Below, one piece after another: positions 1 to 12,862 of a DNA stretch of 64,000 bases; position 1 is the first letter of the stretch, and each line of letters opens with the position of its first letter. The notes under the pieces are model-generated. The model was not told where the DNA came from, did no database searches, and was given only the letters and a program-made list of their open reading frames with translations. The translations under genes and the position numbers were made by a program. Origin of the DNA: Inediibacterium massiliense (GTDB lineage Bacteria > Bacillota > Clostridia > Peptostreptococcales > Thermotaleaceae); NCBI RefSeq assembly GCF_001282725.1, contig NZ_LN876584.1:1122-65121 (forward strand), given 5' to 3'.

Positions 1-60
1 GCTTCTTGCTCAAAATATCATTTTGGCATTTTGCATGTTTTTGCTTGTCATTTCTTGTGC

Positions 61-77
61 TGTTTAGTTTTCAAAGG
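61..77 (-). promoter_or_regulatory. boxA-like leader sequence of an rRNA operon
   Basis: Read on the minus strand this is CCTTTGAAAACTAAACA, which resembles the boxA antitermination sequence (TCTTTGAAAACT type) found in Firmicutes rRNA leaders and spacers. It lies downstream of two strong minus-strand promoters and is followed by AT-rich leader sequence to the window edge. I infer that an rRNA operon starts just left of the window. No mature rRNA sequence is visible. Confidence 0.6.
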
Positions 78-112
78 TCAATATGACTTGTTGTCGTTTT
101 AGCGACTTAATC

Positions 113-141
113 ATCTTATCATTTTTATTTCTTGTTGTCAA
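113..141 (-). promoter_or_regulatory. rRNA-type promoter P2 (TTGACA-17-TAAGAT)
   Basis: On the minus strand TTGACA (136-141) is followed after exactly 17 bp by TAAGAT (113-118), a near-consensus housekeeping promoter. It is one of two in tandem, an arrangement typical of rRNA operons, and it fires out of the left edge. Confidence 0.75.
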
Positions 142-196
142 TCACTTTTTTATTTTTTTATTTTGTGTGATTTGATTTGTTGCGACAACATTTAAT

Positions 197-225
197 AATT
201 TATCATATATTCTTTTACGTGTCAA
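197..225 (-). promoter_or_regulatory. rRNA-type promoter P1 (TTGACA-17-TAAATT)
   Basis: On the minus strand TTGACA (220-225) is separated by 17 bp from TAAATT (197-202). It lies 84 bp upstream of the second promoter in the same direction. Tandem strong promoters plus the boxA-like leader point to an rRNA operon beyond the window. Confidence 0.7.
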
Positions 226-741
226 TATTTTTTTATTTTTATTTTATATTAATAAATTCTAAGCTACATATGAATTTGAATTTACCTTATATAAAAGAAA
301 TAACAGATTATATTCTTAAAATTTGAATATAGTTTTCAAAATAAAATAAGCTTTACAGCTTCTAGGAATTATTTTCTAAATTTTCCTGTATATTGATTGA
401 ATAGTGATAATGTTATACATTTTTTAGAAATTTATTAAGATTATCAGTTTTTTCTATATAACAAATATTTCCTATAACATTTTCTAGAATCCATATAGGT
501 GCTATAATCTTATCTATATATAAGCCGATAGGTTATATATAGGGTCTATTTTCGAATCTGATGTACTAGGAAATGCATAAAACAAAGGAATCTTAATATG
601 AAAAATTTCATCTTGTAATGTATCTTATGATCCTTATCATAACCCTTCTCTATGTTTGGTTTACATTATTCAATTGATATTTTTGCCTAGAACAACAGAT
701 TGTATGTACAAAACAATATTATTATAGGAGGCTTTTGAATC
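226..741. other. AT-rich intergenic region, no gene seen
   Basis: About 500 bp between the divergent rRNA promoters and nhaC. The only structure I noticed is a small palindrome, TTATGAT-4-ATCATAA at 625-642. I checked for a lysine-riboswitch-like core because some NhaC-family transporters are lysine regulated, and did not find one. A ribosome binding site (AGGAGG) precedes nhaC at about 726-731. Confidence 0.5.
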
Positions 742-2217
742 ATGAATGGAATGAAATCTCTATTTAAGATAAGTCCTGTATTTTTAATAGCAGGCCTTAT
801 GATTGGAGGAGTAGATGCCCTGTTAGCTGCTCCCGCTGCTACACTTTATGCTGCTATTGTAGCTATGCTCACCGAAAAGATGGGTTTTAATGACCTTTTG
901 GAAACTTCTGTTCAAAATGTAAAAGAACTAAATCTTGTATTTTTTATCCTTATGATGGCTTACGCTATGGCAGAGGTCTTTATGGCATCTGGAGTAGGCG
1001 CTTCTATTATCATTATGGCTTTAAATCTTGGAGTAACAGGAAAAACAATTGCCGTTGTAGGCTTCTTTGTTACATCTATTCTTTCAGTTGCAACAGGTAC
1101 TTCTTGGGGAACTTTTGCAGCTTGTGCACCTATTTTTCTATGGTTAAATCATATCGTAGGAGGAAATCTTTTACTTACTTGTGCTGCAATAGCAGGAGGA
1201 GCTTGCTTTGGGGACAATATAGGTCTTATCTCTGATACTACTGTTGTAAGCTCTGGTATACAAAAAGTTGAAGTAATCGATAGAATTAGACATCAAGGTG
1301 TTTGGGCATTACTTAGCCTTGTTGCTGCCGGAGTAATATTCTTCTTTATGGGATTAGGTCTTCCAGGAGATACAGCATCTGCTAGTGAAGCAATCAATCA
1401 AATTACTCCAGATGTAATGAATTATCTACAAGCAGAAAGACCTTCTTCTGTAGTATTATTAAATCAAGTAAAACAAGGGGTACCACTTTATATGATTATC
1501 CCTTTACTATTAGTTCTTGTAGCAGCTATTAAAGGACTTCCTACTATAGCTTGCCTAGGTATAGGAATCATTGCATCTTTTGGATTGGGTAGTGTTGCTG
1601 GAACTATTAAAAGTTTAGGAACTTTTTCAGAACTTGTAATGGCAGGCTTTAAAGATGCTGGAAGTTGGGTTATCGTAATGATGATGTGGATTGGAGCTTT
1701 TGGCGGAATTATGTCTAAAATAAAAGCCTTTGATCCTCTATCAAAACTCGTACTAAGAATGGTAAGAAATGTAAGACAACTTATGTTTGCAAATGGAATC
1801 TTAAGTATATTAGGGAATGCAGCTCTAGCCGATGAGATGGCTCAAATCGTAACAATAGGACCAATCATTAAAGATCTTACAGATCAAAACGTAGAAGCTT
1901 CAGAAGAAGATATGTATAAACTAAGACTTAGAAATGCTACCTTTGGATCCTCTTTAGGAGTATTTGGATCACAACTTGTTCCTTGGCATGTTTATATAGG
2001 ATTTTATGTAGGAATCGCTTCTGCTGTATATCCTCTACATACCTTTGTGGCTATGGATATTATCAAATACAATTTTATGGCTATGATTTCCGTAGCCAGC
2101 ATATTAATATTTACACTGACTGGTCTTGATCGATTGATCCCAGGCTTTGGACTTCCTAGTGAACCTGCTGTAAAACTTAGAAAAAGCAATTCTTATGCAG
2201 AATCTAAAATATCATAA
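742..2217 (+). CDS. nhaC: NhaC-family Na+/H+ antiporter (or related substrate:cation antiporter)
   Basis: Polytopic membrane protein of 491 aa with about 11-12 predicted hydrophobic helices. The family motifs are visible: GTSWGT at residues 119-124 and GACFGDNIG...SDTT at 153-167, with a second-half LADEMAQ segment. NhaC-family members exchange cytoplasmic protons or a small metabolite for external sodium. Relatives include malate/lactate and amino-acid antiporters, so the exact substrate is not set by sequence. The ATG at 742 is preceded by AGGAGG at a slightly long spacing. The gene stands alone and ends at a bidirectional terminator shared with the convergent L25 gene. Confidence 0.88.
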   Translation: MNGMKSLFKISPVFLIAGLMIGGVDALLAAPAATLYAAIVAMLTEKMGFNDLLETSVQNVKELNLVFFILMMAYAMAEVFMASGVGASIIIMALNLGVTGKTIAVVGFFVTSILSVATGTSWGTFAACAPIFLWLNHIVGGNLLLTCAAIAGGACFGDNIGLISDTTVVSSGIQKVEVIDRIRHQGVWALLSLVAAGVIFFFMGLGLPGDTASASEAINQITPDVMNYLQAERPSSVVLLNQVKQGVPLYMIIPLLLVLVAAIKGLPTIACLGIGIIASFGLGSVAGTIKSLGTFSELVMAGFKDAGSWVIVMMMWIGAFGGIMSKIKAFDPLSKLVLRMVRNVRQLMFANGILSILGNAALADEMAQIVTIGPIIKDLTDQNVEASEEDMYKLRLRNATFGSSLGVFGSQLVPWHVYIGFYVGIASAVYPLHTFVAMDIIKYNFMAMISVASILIFTLTGLDRLIPGFGLPSEPAVKLRKSNSYAESKIS

Positions 2218-2227
2218 TATGTATTAT

Positions 2228-2259
2228 AAAAGGCTATAATCAAAAGATTATAGCCTTTT
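2228..2259. terminator. Bidirectional Rho-independent terminator
   Basis: A perfect 14-bp stem (AAAAGGCTATAATC / GATTATAGCCTTTT) with an AAAA loop and A/T runs on both sides. It lies between the convergent nhaC and L25 genes and touches the L25 stop codon. Confidence 0.85.
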
Positions 2260-2851
2260 ATTCTATAGCTTCAGAAGAATCTTCTTCCGTTTCTTCTATT
2301 TTTTCTGCTTTTGTAAGAGATGCAATAATCTCCTGTGGTTGATTAAGAATACTAATCTCTTTTGAGAATTCCATATCTGCAACCTTTAAAGGATTTCCAG
2401 GTGCCAAGCTAGATATATCTATTGCTATACTTTCTGGAATATTCGTAGGTAAACACTCTACATGCACTTCTCTTAGTTGCTGTTGTACCACTCCTCTATT
2501 AGCCTCTGCTCTTTCTCTTCCTATTAATCGAATAGGCACTATCGTTTGAATAGGTTTATTTTTAGATATTTCCTGAAAATCTATATGCTGTATTTCATTT
2601 GTAATTGGATTTCTTTGAACTTCTTTCATCATTACTACAGCACGATCTGTATCCATATTTAAATCTAAGAAAACATTCATTCCATAATTTCTAATGATTT
2701 GATTGATCTCCATCTTCCCTACTTCTATAGGTTGTGTTACTCTACTTGGTCCATATACTATTGCTGGAATATATCCTGCATCCCTTGTTCTATGAGATGG
2801 ACCTTTTCCTGTTTCACTCCTTAAATCTGCTTGAATAGAAGCTTTTAACAT
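2258..2851 (-). CDS. rplY: Ribosomal protein L25 / general stress protein Ctc (copy 1)
   Basis: 197 aa. The N-terminal half (about 1-90, with GYIPAIVYG and the VQRNPITNEIQHIDF segment) is the L25 5S-rRNA-binding domain. The second half (about 95-185) is the TL5/Ctc beta-domain. It ends in an acidic tail (EETEEDSSEAIE). In Bacillus, Ctc is a stress-inducible 50S component. A strong AGGAGGGG precedes the ATG at 2851. A second, clearly diverged L25 gene lies at 7597-8190, so the genome has two Ctc-type proteins. Family assignment is firm; the division of labour between the copies is unknown. Confidence 0.92.
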   Translation of the reverse strand: MLKASIQADLRSETGKGPSHRTRDAGYIPAIVYGPSRVTQPIEVGKMEINQIIRNYGMNVFLDLNMDTDRAVVMMKEVQRNPITNEIQHIDFQEISKNKPIQTIVPIRLIGRERAEANRGVVQQQLREVHVECLPTNIPESIAIDISSLAPGNPLKVADMEFSKEISILNQPQEIIASLTKAEKIEETEEDSSEAIE

Positions 2852-2934
2852 ATTTACCCCTCCTAAACCTATGGTCTAGTAGTAAGTATATCCAATCCAT
2901 TTTTTTATCATACTAATAATTTTCTACACATTCA

Positions 2935-2958
2935 AAAAGGCGTCTCATGGACGCCTTC
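2935..2958 (-). terminator. Terminator for the first chemoreceptor gene, distal copy
   Basis: On the minus strand AAGGCGTC / GACGCCTT forms a stem with a 5-nt loop followed by TTTTT. A degenerate copy of the same hairpin without a U-run lies at 3163-3185, next to the chemoreceptor stop codon. Repeat A1 separates the two. Confidence 0.75.
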
Positions 2959-3162
2959 AGACTATTACAAAACTATACTTTAGCAAAGTCATAAAAATTA
3001 GGAACATTTATTGAGAATTTGTGAAAATATAGAATAAGGGAGAAAATCATTAGCATTACACTGTTTGAGCAAAGCGAGTTTGTAATGCTATTTTCGATCG
3101 TTTCTTTATATTTTCCAAATTTGAAAATTTAGTGACGTTTTTTATGACTTTGTCTACAAATT
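2959..3162 (+). repeat. Family A palindromic repeat, copy A1 (204 bp)
   Basis: Long imperfect palindrome. Outer arms AAAGTCATAAAAA / TTTTTATGACTTT are at about 2984-3152. The centre is AGCATTACA...TGTAATGCT around the conserved GTTTGAGC...GCGAGTTTG. Other copies are at 36442-36609, 36611-36814, 39376-39579 (inverted) and 58027-58230, with a fragment at 41253-41301. This copy is bracketed by two related hairpins (2935-2958 and 3163-3185). It fills most of the 335-bp gap and no gene is present. Confidence 0.85.
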
Positions 3163-3186
3163 AAAACCGTCTCATAGTCGCCTTCC

Positions 3187-5229
3187 CTACATAACAAATT
3201 TGTTGATTTCTATAGTCAATTCTTTTGTCAGTTCATTGAGTTGATTTGCTGCATTCGCTACTTCATCTACAGTACTTGCTTGTTGTTGCATAGATGCACT
3301 TACTTGTTCTGCAGAAGCTGCTGTTTCTTCTGAAACTGCTGAAATATTTTGTATAGAGAGTACAATATCATCCTTGTCTCCATTAATTTTTTCAATTTCT
3401 AAACTGATATTCTCAATTCGATCCGTAATATTTTTAATAGTTGTATAAATATGATTAAAAGAGTCATTTACATCCATTACAGCTTTTGATTGTTCTTCTG
3501 ATCTTTCTTTTACTTCTTTCATAGTTTTTACACTCTCATTAGCTTGACTTTGTATGTCTCCTACTACTTTTTTTATTTCATCAGCAGATTGTCTAGATCC
3601 TTCTGCAAGCTTTCTGATTTCATCTGCCACTACTGCAAATCCTCTCCCTGCATCTCCTGCACGTGCCGCTTCAATAGATGCATTGAGTGCTAATAAGTTG
3701 GTTTGTTCTGCTATAGAATTGATGGTTTCAATCATATCTCCTATGTTTCTTGATTTTTCTTCTAATTCATAAATCACTTTTTCTATCTTTATGGTAGATT
3801 CATTATTTAAGTTTGTTTTTTGTTTTAATTCTCCTACTACCTTTGTCCCTGCTTGACTTGCATCAATCACAGTTTTTGCTGAATTTGACATGTCTTCATT
3901 TTCTGCCATTAACTGTTTAAATTTATCATCTAGATTCGATACTAGTAAAGCTCCTTTTTCAGTATCTTGTGCTTGTTCACTTACTCCTTTTGCAATCTCT
4001 TCAACAGCTCTTGATACTTCTTCTATAGATACATTTGTTTGCTCAGATGAAGCCGCTAAATTTGTTGCCGATCTTGATACTTCTTCACTAATATGATTGG
4101 CCTTACAAATTAATTCTTTTATACTATCTACCATAGTATTAAAAGTAGTAGAAATCTCTCCTATTTCATCATTAGAGTCTATATTTAACTTCACAGACAA
4201 GTCCCCTTTTGAAACAGAACTTAATCCAGCTAAAATCTTAGGTACATTCTTTAAAATTTTCTTCGTAAAAAGAAAAATTACTACACTTAAAACAATACAA
4301 CTAAATGTATATATGAGAATGACAATGGTTCTAATTTTTTTAACATATTCTAGTATATAATCTTCATCTATTGTCATACCTATGGACCATCCATTTAATT
4401 TGATAGGAGTATAAGCCATATATTTTTTTACCCCATCAACAGTATATTCTTTTGTATCTGATTCTCCTTTGATCATACTTTGTGCAATTTCACCAATTTC
4501 ACCTGACTCTTTTGCCATATTTACTTTTAGAATTTTATCTTTATCTGGATGATATACTACATTTCCTTGTTGATCTAGGAGTACAGCATAACTGTTTTCA
4601 CCAATTTTATATTGGGATAATATTGTTTCTAATTGATCTATATAGATGTCAATAGCAGCAGCCCCTATAGATCTTGATTCTTCAAATATAGGTGTAGCTA
4701 CAGTTACTGCTACTTTTCCTGTAACGCTATCTACATAAGGAGAGGAAAAATATGTATCTCCCTTTTTAACTGTATCTATATACCAAGGCCTTTTTAACAA
4801 ATCATAATCAGCTGCTACTTCATAATTTCTATCTTCACTAATAAAATTTTTATTATTTTCTAACGCTACATAAACCAATCCTAGATCAGTATCCGAATTT
4901 TTTACTCTTTGTAAGGTGTTTAATATGGCTTCATAACCTGGTAGTTGTTTAACTGCTTTTCGATCCGTTACACTTTCTGTTTCTTTAATATAATGGATGA
5001 TATTTTCTGTATAAGCCAAAGTCGGAGTAATGGCATATTTTTTTGCAAAAAAAGCTTCTACCTTCGTTCCAATATTGTTTGCTTCATTCATAATTTGTTT
5101 CATTGCTAATTCATTCACCATACTGCTTACTCTACTATTAATAAATACTCCAGTAAATACAAAAATCATAATAGCTACAGATAAAACTACCGCCAACAGT
5201 TTATTTGCAATATTCATATTTTTTTTCAT
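3187..5229 (-). CDS. Methyl-accepting chemotaxis protein, Cache type (copy 1)
   Basis: 680 aa. In order: a short cytoplasmic start; TM1 (about 10-30); a large extracytoplasmic dCache-type sensor (about 40-280); TM2 (about 285-308); a HAMP linker (about 308-360); and a long coiled-coil signalling domain. Its hairpin tip (about 500-545) contains [18 protein letters not shown] and [14 protein letters not shown]. It signals to CheA/CheW on binding an unknown ligand. No C-terminal CheR-docking pentapeptide is seen (ends EINKFVM). It is a tandem paralogue of the gene at 5413-7455, of identical length and very similar throughout, including the sensor. AGGAGG precedes the ATG. Confidence 0.93.
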   Translation of the reverse strand: MKKNMNIANKLLAVVLSVAIMIFVFTGVFINSRVSSMVNELAMKQIMNEANNIGTKVEAFFAKKYAITPTLAYTENIIHYIKETESVTDRKAVKQLPGYEAILNTLQRVKNSDTDLGLVYVALENNKNFISEDRNYEVAADYDLLKRPWYIDTVKKGDTYFSSPYVDSVTGKVAVTVATPIFEESRSIGAAAIDIYIDQLETILSQYKIGENSYAVLLDQQGNVVYHPDKDKILKVNMAKESGEIGEIAQSMIKGESDTKEYTVDGVKKYMAYTPIKLNGWSIGMTIDEDYILEYVKKIRTIVILIYTFSCIVLSVVIFLFTKKILKNVPKILAGLSSVSKGDLSVKLNIDSNDEIGEISTTFNTMVDSIKELICKANHISEEVSRSATNLAASSEQTNVSIEEVSRAVEEIAKGVSEQAQDTEKGALLVSNLDDKFKQLMAENEDMSNSAKTVIDASQAGTKVVGELKQKTNLNNESTIKIEKVIYELEEKSRNIGDMIETINSIAEQTNLLALNASIEAARAGDAGRGFAVVADEIRKLAEGSRQSADEIKKVVGDIQSQANESVKTMKEVKERSEEQSKAVMDVNDSFNHIYTTIKNITDRIENISLEIEKINGDKDDIVLSIQNISAVSEETAASAEQVSASMQQQASTVDEVANAANQLNELTKELTIEINKFVM

Positions 5230-5265
5230 TAAAATCCTCCTTTATTTAAAATATTTTATATTACA

Positions 5266-5275
5266 TATTTCGACA
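5266..5275 (-). promoter_or_regulatory. Shared TGTCGAAATA motif upstream of chemoreceptor 1
   Basis: The 10-mer TGTCGAAATA lies 37 bp upstream of the start codon. The same 10-mer lies 35 bp upstream of the paralogous chemoreceptor. It contains TGTCGAA, the core of a Spo0A box, and also resembles a flagellar sigma-D -10 element (GCCGATAT type). No matching -35 at the expected spacing was found, so the role is open. Confidence 0.35.
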
Positions 5276-5394
5276 CAAACAAACATTTTCTTTTGCGATT
5301 TTTGCATTTTATGGACTATTGTAATTTTTTCTAATATTGTAAAATATTTATCCATTTGTACAGCTCTTAAACATTTTTTTAAATAACGCAAACA

Positions 5395-5414
5395 AAAAGG
5401 GCCTAAGCCCTTTT
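5395..5414 (-). terminator. Rho-independent terminator of the second chemoreceptor gene
   Basis: AAAAGGGC-CTAA-GCCCTTTT hairpin overlapping the stop codon of the 5413-7455 gene. The same hairpin core is used after the L25 gene at 7575-7598. Confidence 0.75.
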
Positions 5415-7455
5415 ATATTACAAATTTATTGATTTCTGTAGTCAATTCTTTTGTAAGTTCATTGAGTTGATTTGCTGCATTAGCTACTGCATCTACAGTA
5501 CTTGCTTGTTGCTGCATAGATGCACTTACTTCTTCTACGGAAGCTGCTGTTTCTTCTGAAACTGCTGAAATATTTTGTATAGAGAGTACGATATCATCTT
5601 TATCTGTATTCATTTTTTCAATTCCTAAACTAATATTGTCTATTTTATCTGTAATACTTTGAATGGACATATAAATATGATCAAAAGACTCATTCACGTC
5701 TATTACTGCTTTAGATTGTTCCTCGGATCTTTCTTTTACCTCTTTCATGGTTTGTACACTTTCATTGGCTTGATTTTGGATATCTTCTATTACTCTTTTA
5801 ATTTCCTCTGCCGATTTTCCTGAGCCTTCTGCAAGCTTTCTGATTTCATCTGCTACTACTGCAAATCCTTTTCCTGCTTCTCCTGCACGTGCCGCTTCAA
5901 TAGATGCATTGAGTGCTAATAAATTGGTTTGTTCTGCTATAGAATTGATAGTTTCTATCATATCTCCTATATTTCTTGATTTTTGTTCTAATTCATAAAT
6001 CACTCTTTCTATCTTTTTAGTAGATTCATTATTCAAAGTAGTTTTTTGTTTTAATTCTTCTACTGTCTTTGTTCCTTCTTGACTTGCATCAATGACTCCC
6101 TTTGCTGAATTGGACATGCCTTTATTTTCTTGAATGAGTTCTTTAAATTGATCATCTAGATTAGATACCAATAAAGCTCCTTTTTCAGTATCTTGCGCTT
6201 GTTCCGTTACTCCTTTTGCAATCTCTTCAACAGCCCTTGTTACTTCTTCTATAGATATATTCGTTTGGTCTGATGCTTGAGCTAAATGGGTTGCAGATTT
6301 TAATACTTCTGCACTAATATGATTCACTTTTCCAATTAATTCTTTTATACTTCTCACCATCATATTAAAAGTAGTGGCGATTTCTCCTATTTCATCATTG
6401 GAGTCTATATTTAAATCTACAGATAAATTTCCTTTTGAAACAGAAGTTAACCCCTCTAAAATTTTAGGTATATTCTTTAATATTTTCTTTGTAAACACAA
6501 AAATAGCTACACTTAAAACAATACAGCTCAGTGTATATATTAAAATAACTATAGTTCTAATTTTTTTAATATAATCTGATATATAATTTTCATCTATTGT
6601 CATAGCAATAGACCATCCATTTAACTCAATAGGTGTATAAGCCATACGTTTTTTTACTCCATCTATAGTATATTCTTTGATATTTGATTCTCCTCTAATC
6701 ATACTTTTTCCAATTTCACCAATTTCACCTGACTCTTTTGCCATATTTACTTTTAAAATTTTATCTTTATCAGGATGATACACTACATTTCCTTGTGAAT
6801 CTAGCAGTACTGCATAGCTATTTTTTCCAATTTTGTATTGAGATAATATTTCTCCCAATTCTTCTATATAAATATCCAATACAGATGCACCTATAGACTT
6901 TGAATTTTCAAATATAGGTGTAGCTACGCTAACTACTGTTTTCCCTGTCACACCATCTATATATGGAGAAGTAAAATATGTATTCCCACTTTTTATAGTA
7001 TCTGTATACCAAGATTTTTGGGATAAATCATAATCATCTGCTACTTCATAATTTCTATCATCACTTATAAAATTATTATTTTTTTCTAATGCTATGTATA
7101 CTAATGCTAAATCAGGATCAGAGGCTTTCACACTTTGTAATGTATTTAACACTGCTTCATAGCTTGGTAATTGCTTAACTGACTTTCGATCCCCTACGCT
7201 CTCTGTTTCTTTTATGTAATTGACGATATGATTTGTATTGGCAATAGTTGGAGTGATGGCATATTTTTTTGCAAAGAAAGTTTCTACTTTAGAAGCAATA
7301 CTCTTAGATTCATTCATCACTTGCTTCATCACCAATTCATTGACTATGCTACTTACTTTGCTATTGATCACAATTCCAGAAAATATAAAGATAATCATTG
7401 CCAAAGTAAGTATTACCGCAAGCAATTTGTTTGCAATACTTATATTTTTTTTCAT
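5413..7455 (-). CDS. Methyl-accepting chemotaxis protein, Cache type (copy 2)
   Basis: 680 aa, same architecture as the downstream paralogue: TM1 (about 10-30), dCache-type sensor (about 40-280), TM2 (about 285-308), HAMP, then a signalling domain with [18 protein letters not shown] and [16 protein letters not shown]. The sensor domains of the two copies are close to each other, so this is a recent tandem duplication in which ligand range may have started to differ. AGGAGG lies 8 nt before the ATG. It has its own terminator and the TGTCGAAATA upstream motif, so the copies are probably separate transcription units. Confidence 0.93.
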   Translation of the reverse strand: MKKNISIANKLLAVILTLAMIIFIFSGIVINSKVSSIVNELVMKQVMNESKSIASKVETFFAKKYAITPTIANTNHIVNYIKETESVGDRKSVKQLPSYEAVLNTLQSVKASDPDLALVYIALEKNNNFISDDRNYEVADDYDLSQKSWYTDTIKSGNTYFTSPYIDGVTGKTVVSVATPIFENSKSIGASVLDIYIEELGEILSQYKIGKNSYAVLLDSQGNVVYHPDKDKILKVNMAKESGEIGEIGKSMIRGESNIKEYTIDGVKKRMAYTPIELNGWSIAMTIDENYISDYIKKIRTIVILIYTLSCIVLSVAIFVFTKKILKNIPKILEGLTSVSKGNLSVDLNIDSNDEIGEIATTFNMMVRSIKELIGKVNHISAEVLKSATHLAQASDQTNISIEEVTRAVEEIAKGVTEQAQDTEKGALLVSNLDDQFKELIQENKGMSNSAKGVIDASQEGTKTVEELKQKTTLNNESTKKIERVIYELEQKSRNIGDMIETINSIAEQTNLLALNASIEAARAGEAGKGFAVVADEIRKLAEGSGKSAEEIKRVIEDIQNQANESVQTMKEVKERSEEQSKAVIDVNESFDHIYMSIQSITDKIDNISLGIEKMNTDKDDIVLSIQNISAVSEETAASVEEVSASMQQQASTVDAVANAANQLNELTKELTTEINKFVI

Positions 7456-7489
7456 AAAATCCTCCTCTTATTTTATATATTTAATCTAG

Positions 7490-7499
7490 TATTTCGACA
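7490..7499 (-). promoter_or_regulatory. Shared TGTCGAAATA motif upstream of chemoreceptor 2
   Basis: Identical 10-mer to the one at 5266-5275, 35 bp before the start codon, while most surrounding non-coding bases differ. Candidate Spo0A box or sigma-D -10 region. Confidence 0.35.
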
Positions 7500-7574
7500 T
7501 TTATTTACTTTTTCCTTTTTGTTTAAAAAATAATGGGATCATTTTTGTCCTATTCTTTTTAATTTTTCGCACAA

Positions 7575-7598
7575 AAAAAAGGGCCTAAGCCCTTTTTT
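7575..7598 (-). terminator. Rho-independent terminator of the second L25 gene
   Basis: AAAAAAGGGC-CTAA-GCCCTTTTTT. The right arm overlaps the stop codon of the 7597-8190 gene and a T-run follows on the minus strand. Confidence 0.8.
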
Positions 7599-8190
7599 AT
7601 ATACTTTCTTCCTCTTCATTTGTCACTTCTATTTTACTTACTCCTGTAAGAAGTGCAATCACTTCTTCTGGCTCACTTAATACCTCAATATTTTCATTTT
7701 TCCATATATCTAAATGTTCTACTAATAGAGGTTCTCCAAATGCCATTTTAGATGCATCAATCTCTATACTTTGAGGAAGATATTTAGGATATGTTTGAAT
7801 TTCTATTTCTTCCATTTGTTGTTGAAGTACTACTGTTGTATCTTTTATTTTGTTTCTATTGATCAAATAAATAGGTAGTTTAACTCTTACTTTTTCATCT
7901 GCTTCTAATTCTTGTAAATCTATATGTAAAACATTTAGTTTTGTAGTATGCCGTTGAATTTCTTTAATAATAGCAGGTTTGATTTTTTCTCCTATTTTTA
8001 CTTCAACATTTGATCCAATGCCATAACAATTTAAAACTTTTTCTGTTTCTGATTTGTTAAATTGAACATCTGTTGTCTTTTTATTCCTTCCATAAAGGAC
8101 AGCTGGAATAAATCCTTCTTTTCTTAATTCCTTTAATGATTTTTTTGTATTTATTTCTCTTGCTTGTGCTTTTAATAATGGTTTTGCCAT
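7597..8190 (-). CDS. Ribosomal protein L25 / Ctc (copy 2, divergent)
   Basis: 197 aa, the same length as the L25 gene at 2258-2851 but clearly diverged. L25 domain about 1-92 (GFIPAVLYGRN, IKEIQRHTTKLNVLHIDLQEL). TL5/Ctc C-terminal domain about 95-185 (LQQQMEEIEIQTYPKYLPQSIEIDAS is recognisable against the other copy). Acidic C-terminus EVTNEEEESI. Expected to bind 5S rRNA in the 50S subunit or act as a stress variant. Which copy is the standard ribosomal one cannot be decided here. Confidence 0.88.
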   Translation of the reverse strand: MAKPLLKAQAREINTKKSLKELRKEGFIPAVLYGRNKKTTDVQFNKSETEKVLNCYGIGSNVEVKIGEKIKPAIIKEIQRHTTKLNVLHIDLQELEADEKVRVKLPIYLINRNKIKDTTVVLQQQMEEIEIQTYPKYLPQSIEIDASKMAFGEPLLVEHLDIWKNENIEVLSEPEEVIALLTGVSKIEVTNEEEESI

Positions 8191-8330
8191 TTTCTCTCCC
8201 CCTCTATATTATTTTGTATCCCATATCTATTAAACCAGATTTTTATAAATTTTTCAAATTTTTGTTTTTTTGATTGATATTCATTCAATTTAAAAATGAT
8301 TTTGCAAGATAGATTATTTTTTATAATTAA

Positions 8331-8339
8331 TGGTATAAT
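8331..8339 (+). promoter_or_regulatory. Extended -10 promoter element
   Basis: TGGTATAAT, a TGnTATAAT extended -10, 26 bp before the lipoprotein start codon. There is no good -35 hexamer at 17 bp. A sporulation sigma factor cannot be excluded. Confidence 0.45.
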
Positions 8340-8364
8340 AGAAACAAATACAAGGAGGGATCAT

Positions 8365-8877
8365 ATGAAAAAATGGATATGTTTTGTACTTATAACACTT
8401 TTAGCAGTAGGTTGTACTCCTAAAGGTTCTAAAGAGCCTGAACCTAAGGAACCACAAAAACAAGAAACATTAGTTTCTTTATATTATGCAAATGATGAGT
8501 ACATAAACACAGGAGATGAGAGTAAAGAAAAGTTTATAAAAATCGAGAAAAAATTTGAGAAAAATAAAGATTTTCCTATGTCTATTTTAAAAGAACTTCA
8601 AAAGAAGCCTGATGATGAAAATGCACAAACGCTTATTTCTGATTTAAAATTTTTAGATGTAGAAATAAAAGATAAAACAGCTTATGTAAATCTTTCCTCA
8701 AAAAATTTAAATGGTGGATCTTTACAAGAACTTTTTGTAATTGGTCAAGTTGTATACTCTTTGACTTCCGTTGAGGATATTAAAGAAGTTCAATTTTTAG
8801 TAGATGGTGAAAAAACAGATACACTCATGGGCCATTACGATACAAGCACTCCTTTTACAAAGGATACAGAATTATAG
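8365..8877 (+). CDS. GerMN-domain lipoprotein (sporulation/germination type)
   Basis: 170 aa from the ATG at 8365, which is preceded by AAGGAGGG; an upstream in-frame start at 8296 has no ribosome binding site. Residues 1-17 are a lipoprotein signal ending in LLAVGC (lipidated Cys17). After a Pro/Glu/Lys-rich linker comes one GerMN-type domain (about 35-160; ILKELQKKP, the VEIKDKTAYVNLSS strand pair, QVVYSLTSVEDIKEVQFLVDGE). GerM-like proteins act on the outer face of the membrane in sporulation and germination. This one has one domain rather than the two of Bacillus GerM, so the precise role is unknown. Confidence 0.82.
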   Translation: MKKWICFVLITLLAVGCTPKGSKEPEPKEPQKQETLVSLYYANDEYINTGDESKEKFIKIEKKFEKNKDFPMSILKELQKKPDDENAQTLISDLKFLDVEIKDKTAYVNLSSKNLNGGSLQELFVIGQVVYSLTSVEDIKEVQFLVDGEKTDTLMGHYDTSTPFTKDTEL

Positions 8878-8880
8878 AAT

Positions 8881-8915
8881 AAAAAAGTGTGAGGCTTTAT
8901 GCCTCACACTTTTTT
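8881..8915. terminator. Bidirectional Rho-independent terminator
   Basis: 15-bp perfect stem (AAAAAAGTGTGAGGC / GCCTCACACTTTTTT) with loop TTTAT, between the convergent lipoprotein gene and nifJ. Confidence 0.9.
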
Positions 8916-8917
8916 AT

Positions 8918-12481
<3,564 letters not shown>

Positions 12482-12698
12482 TTACATTTTATAGAAAAAT
12501 TCTAGTTTTTCAATCTTTTTTGATTTAAAATAAAAATTTGCATCTATTTTTAGAATATATATATTATTTTATTTTTTCTGTATTATGACAACGTTATCCT
12601 ATTGTTCCTGTATTATTACATTTTTCTTCATTTTTAAAACAGCTTCGATTTTTTTTGATATATATTGACACACACCACTACAACAGCTCTCTTCGGTT

Positions 12699-12727
12699 AG
12701 TATAACAGAATAAAAAATCAGTGTCAA
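12699..12727 (-). promoter_or_regulatory. nifJ promoter (TTGACA-17-TATACT) with a long leader
   Basis: On the minus strand TTGACA (12722-12727), 17 bp, TATACT (12699-12704). Initiation near 12692 would give a leader of about 255 nt before the nifJ ATG. The leader is AT-rich and no known riboswitch was recognised. The TTGACAC of the -35 region is mirrored as an inverted copy (ATATTGACAC) at about 12662-12671. Confidence 0.7.
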
Positions 12728-12807
12728 TATATTGTATATAAGAAAAAATAGACCTCATCATAAGGGCTATTTGATAAAATTTCTTCTTACTTTTTAGCAT
12801 TTTAAAA

Positions 12808-12844
12808 AAGTACACCCTAAAAATCATGAAATAGGAATGTACTT
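12808..12844 (-). terminator. Terminator downstream of bofA
   Basis: AAGTACA / TGTACTT outer stem with an inner CCT/AGG pairing, followed by TTTTTT on the minus strand, 19 bp past the bofA stop codon. Confidence 0.65.
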
Positions 12845-12862
12845 CTTACGTTTATTGATTCA

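Noticed and set aside
226-741. Possible lysine or other riboswitch upstream of nhaC
   Set aside because: None of the conserved core motifs was found. Only a small palindrome is present.
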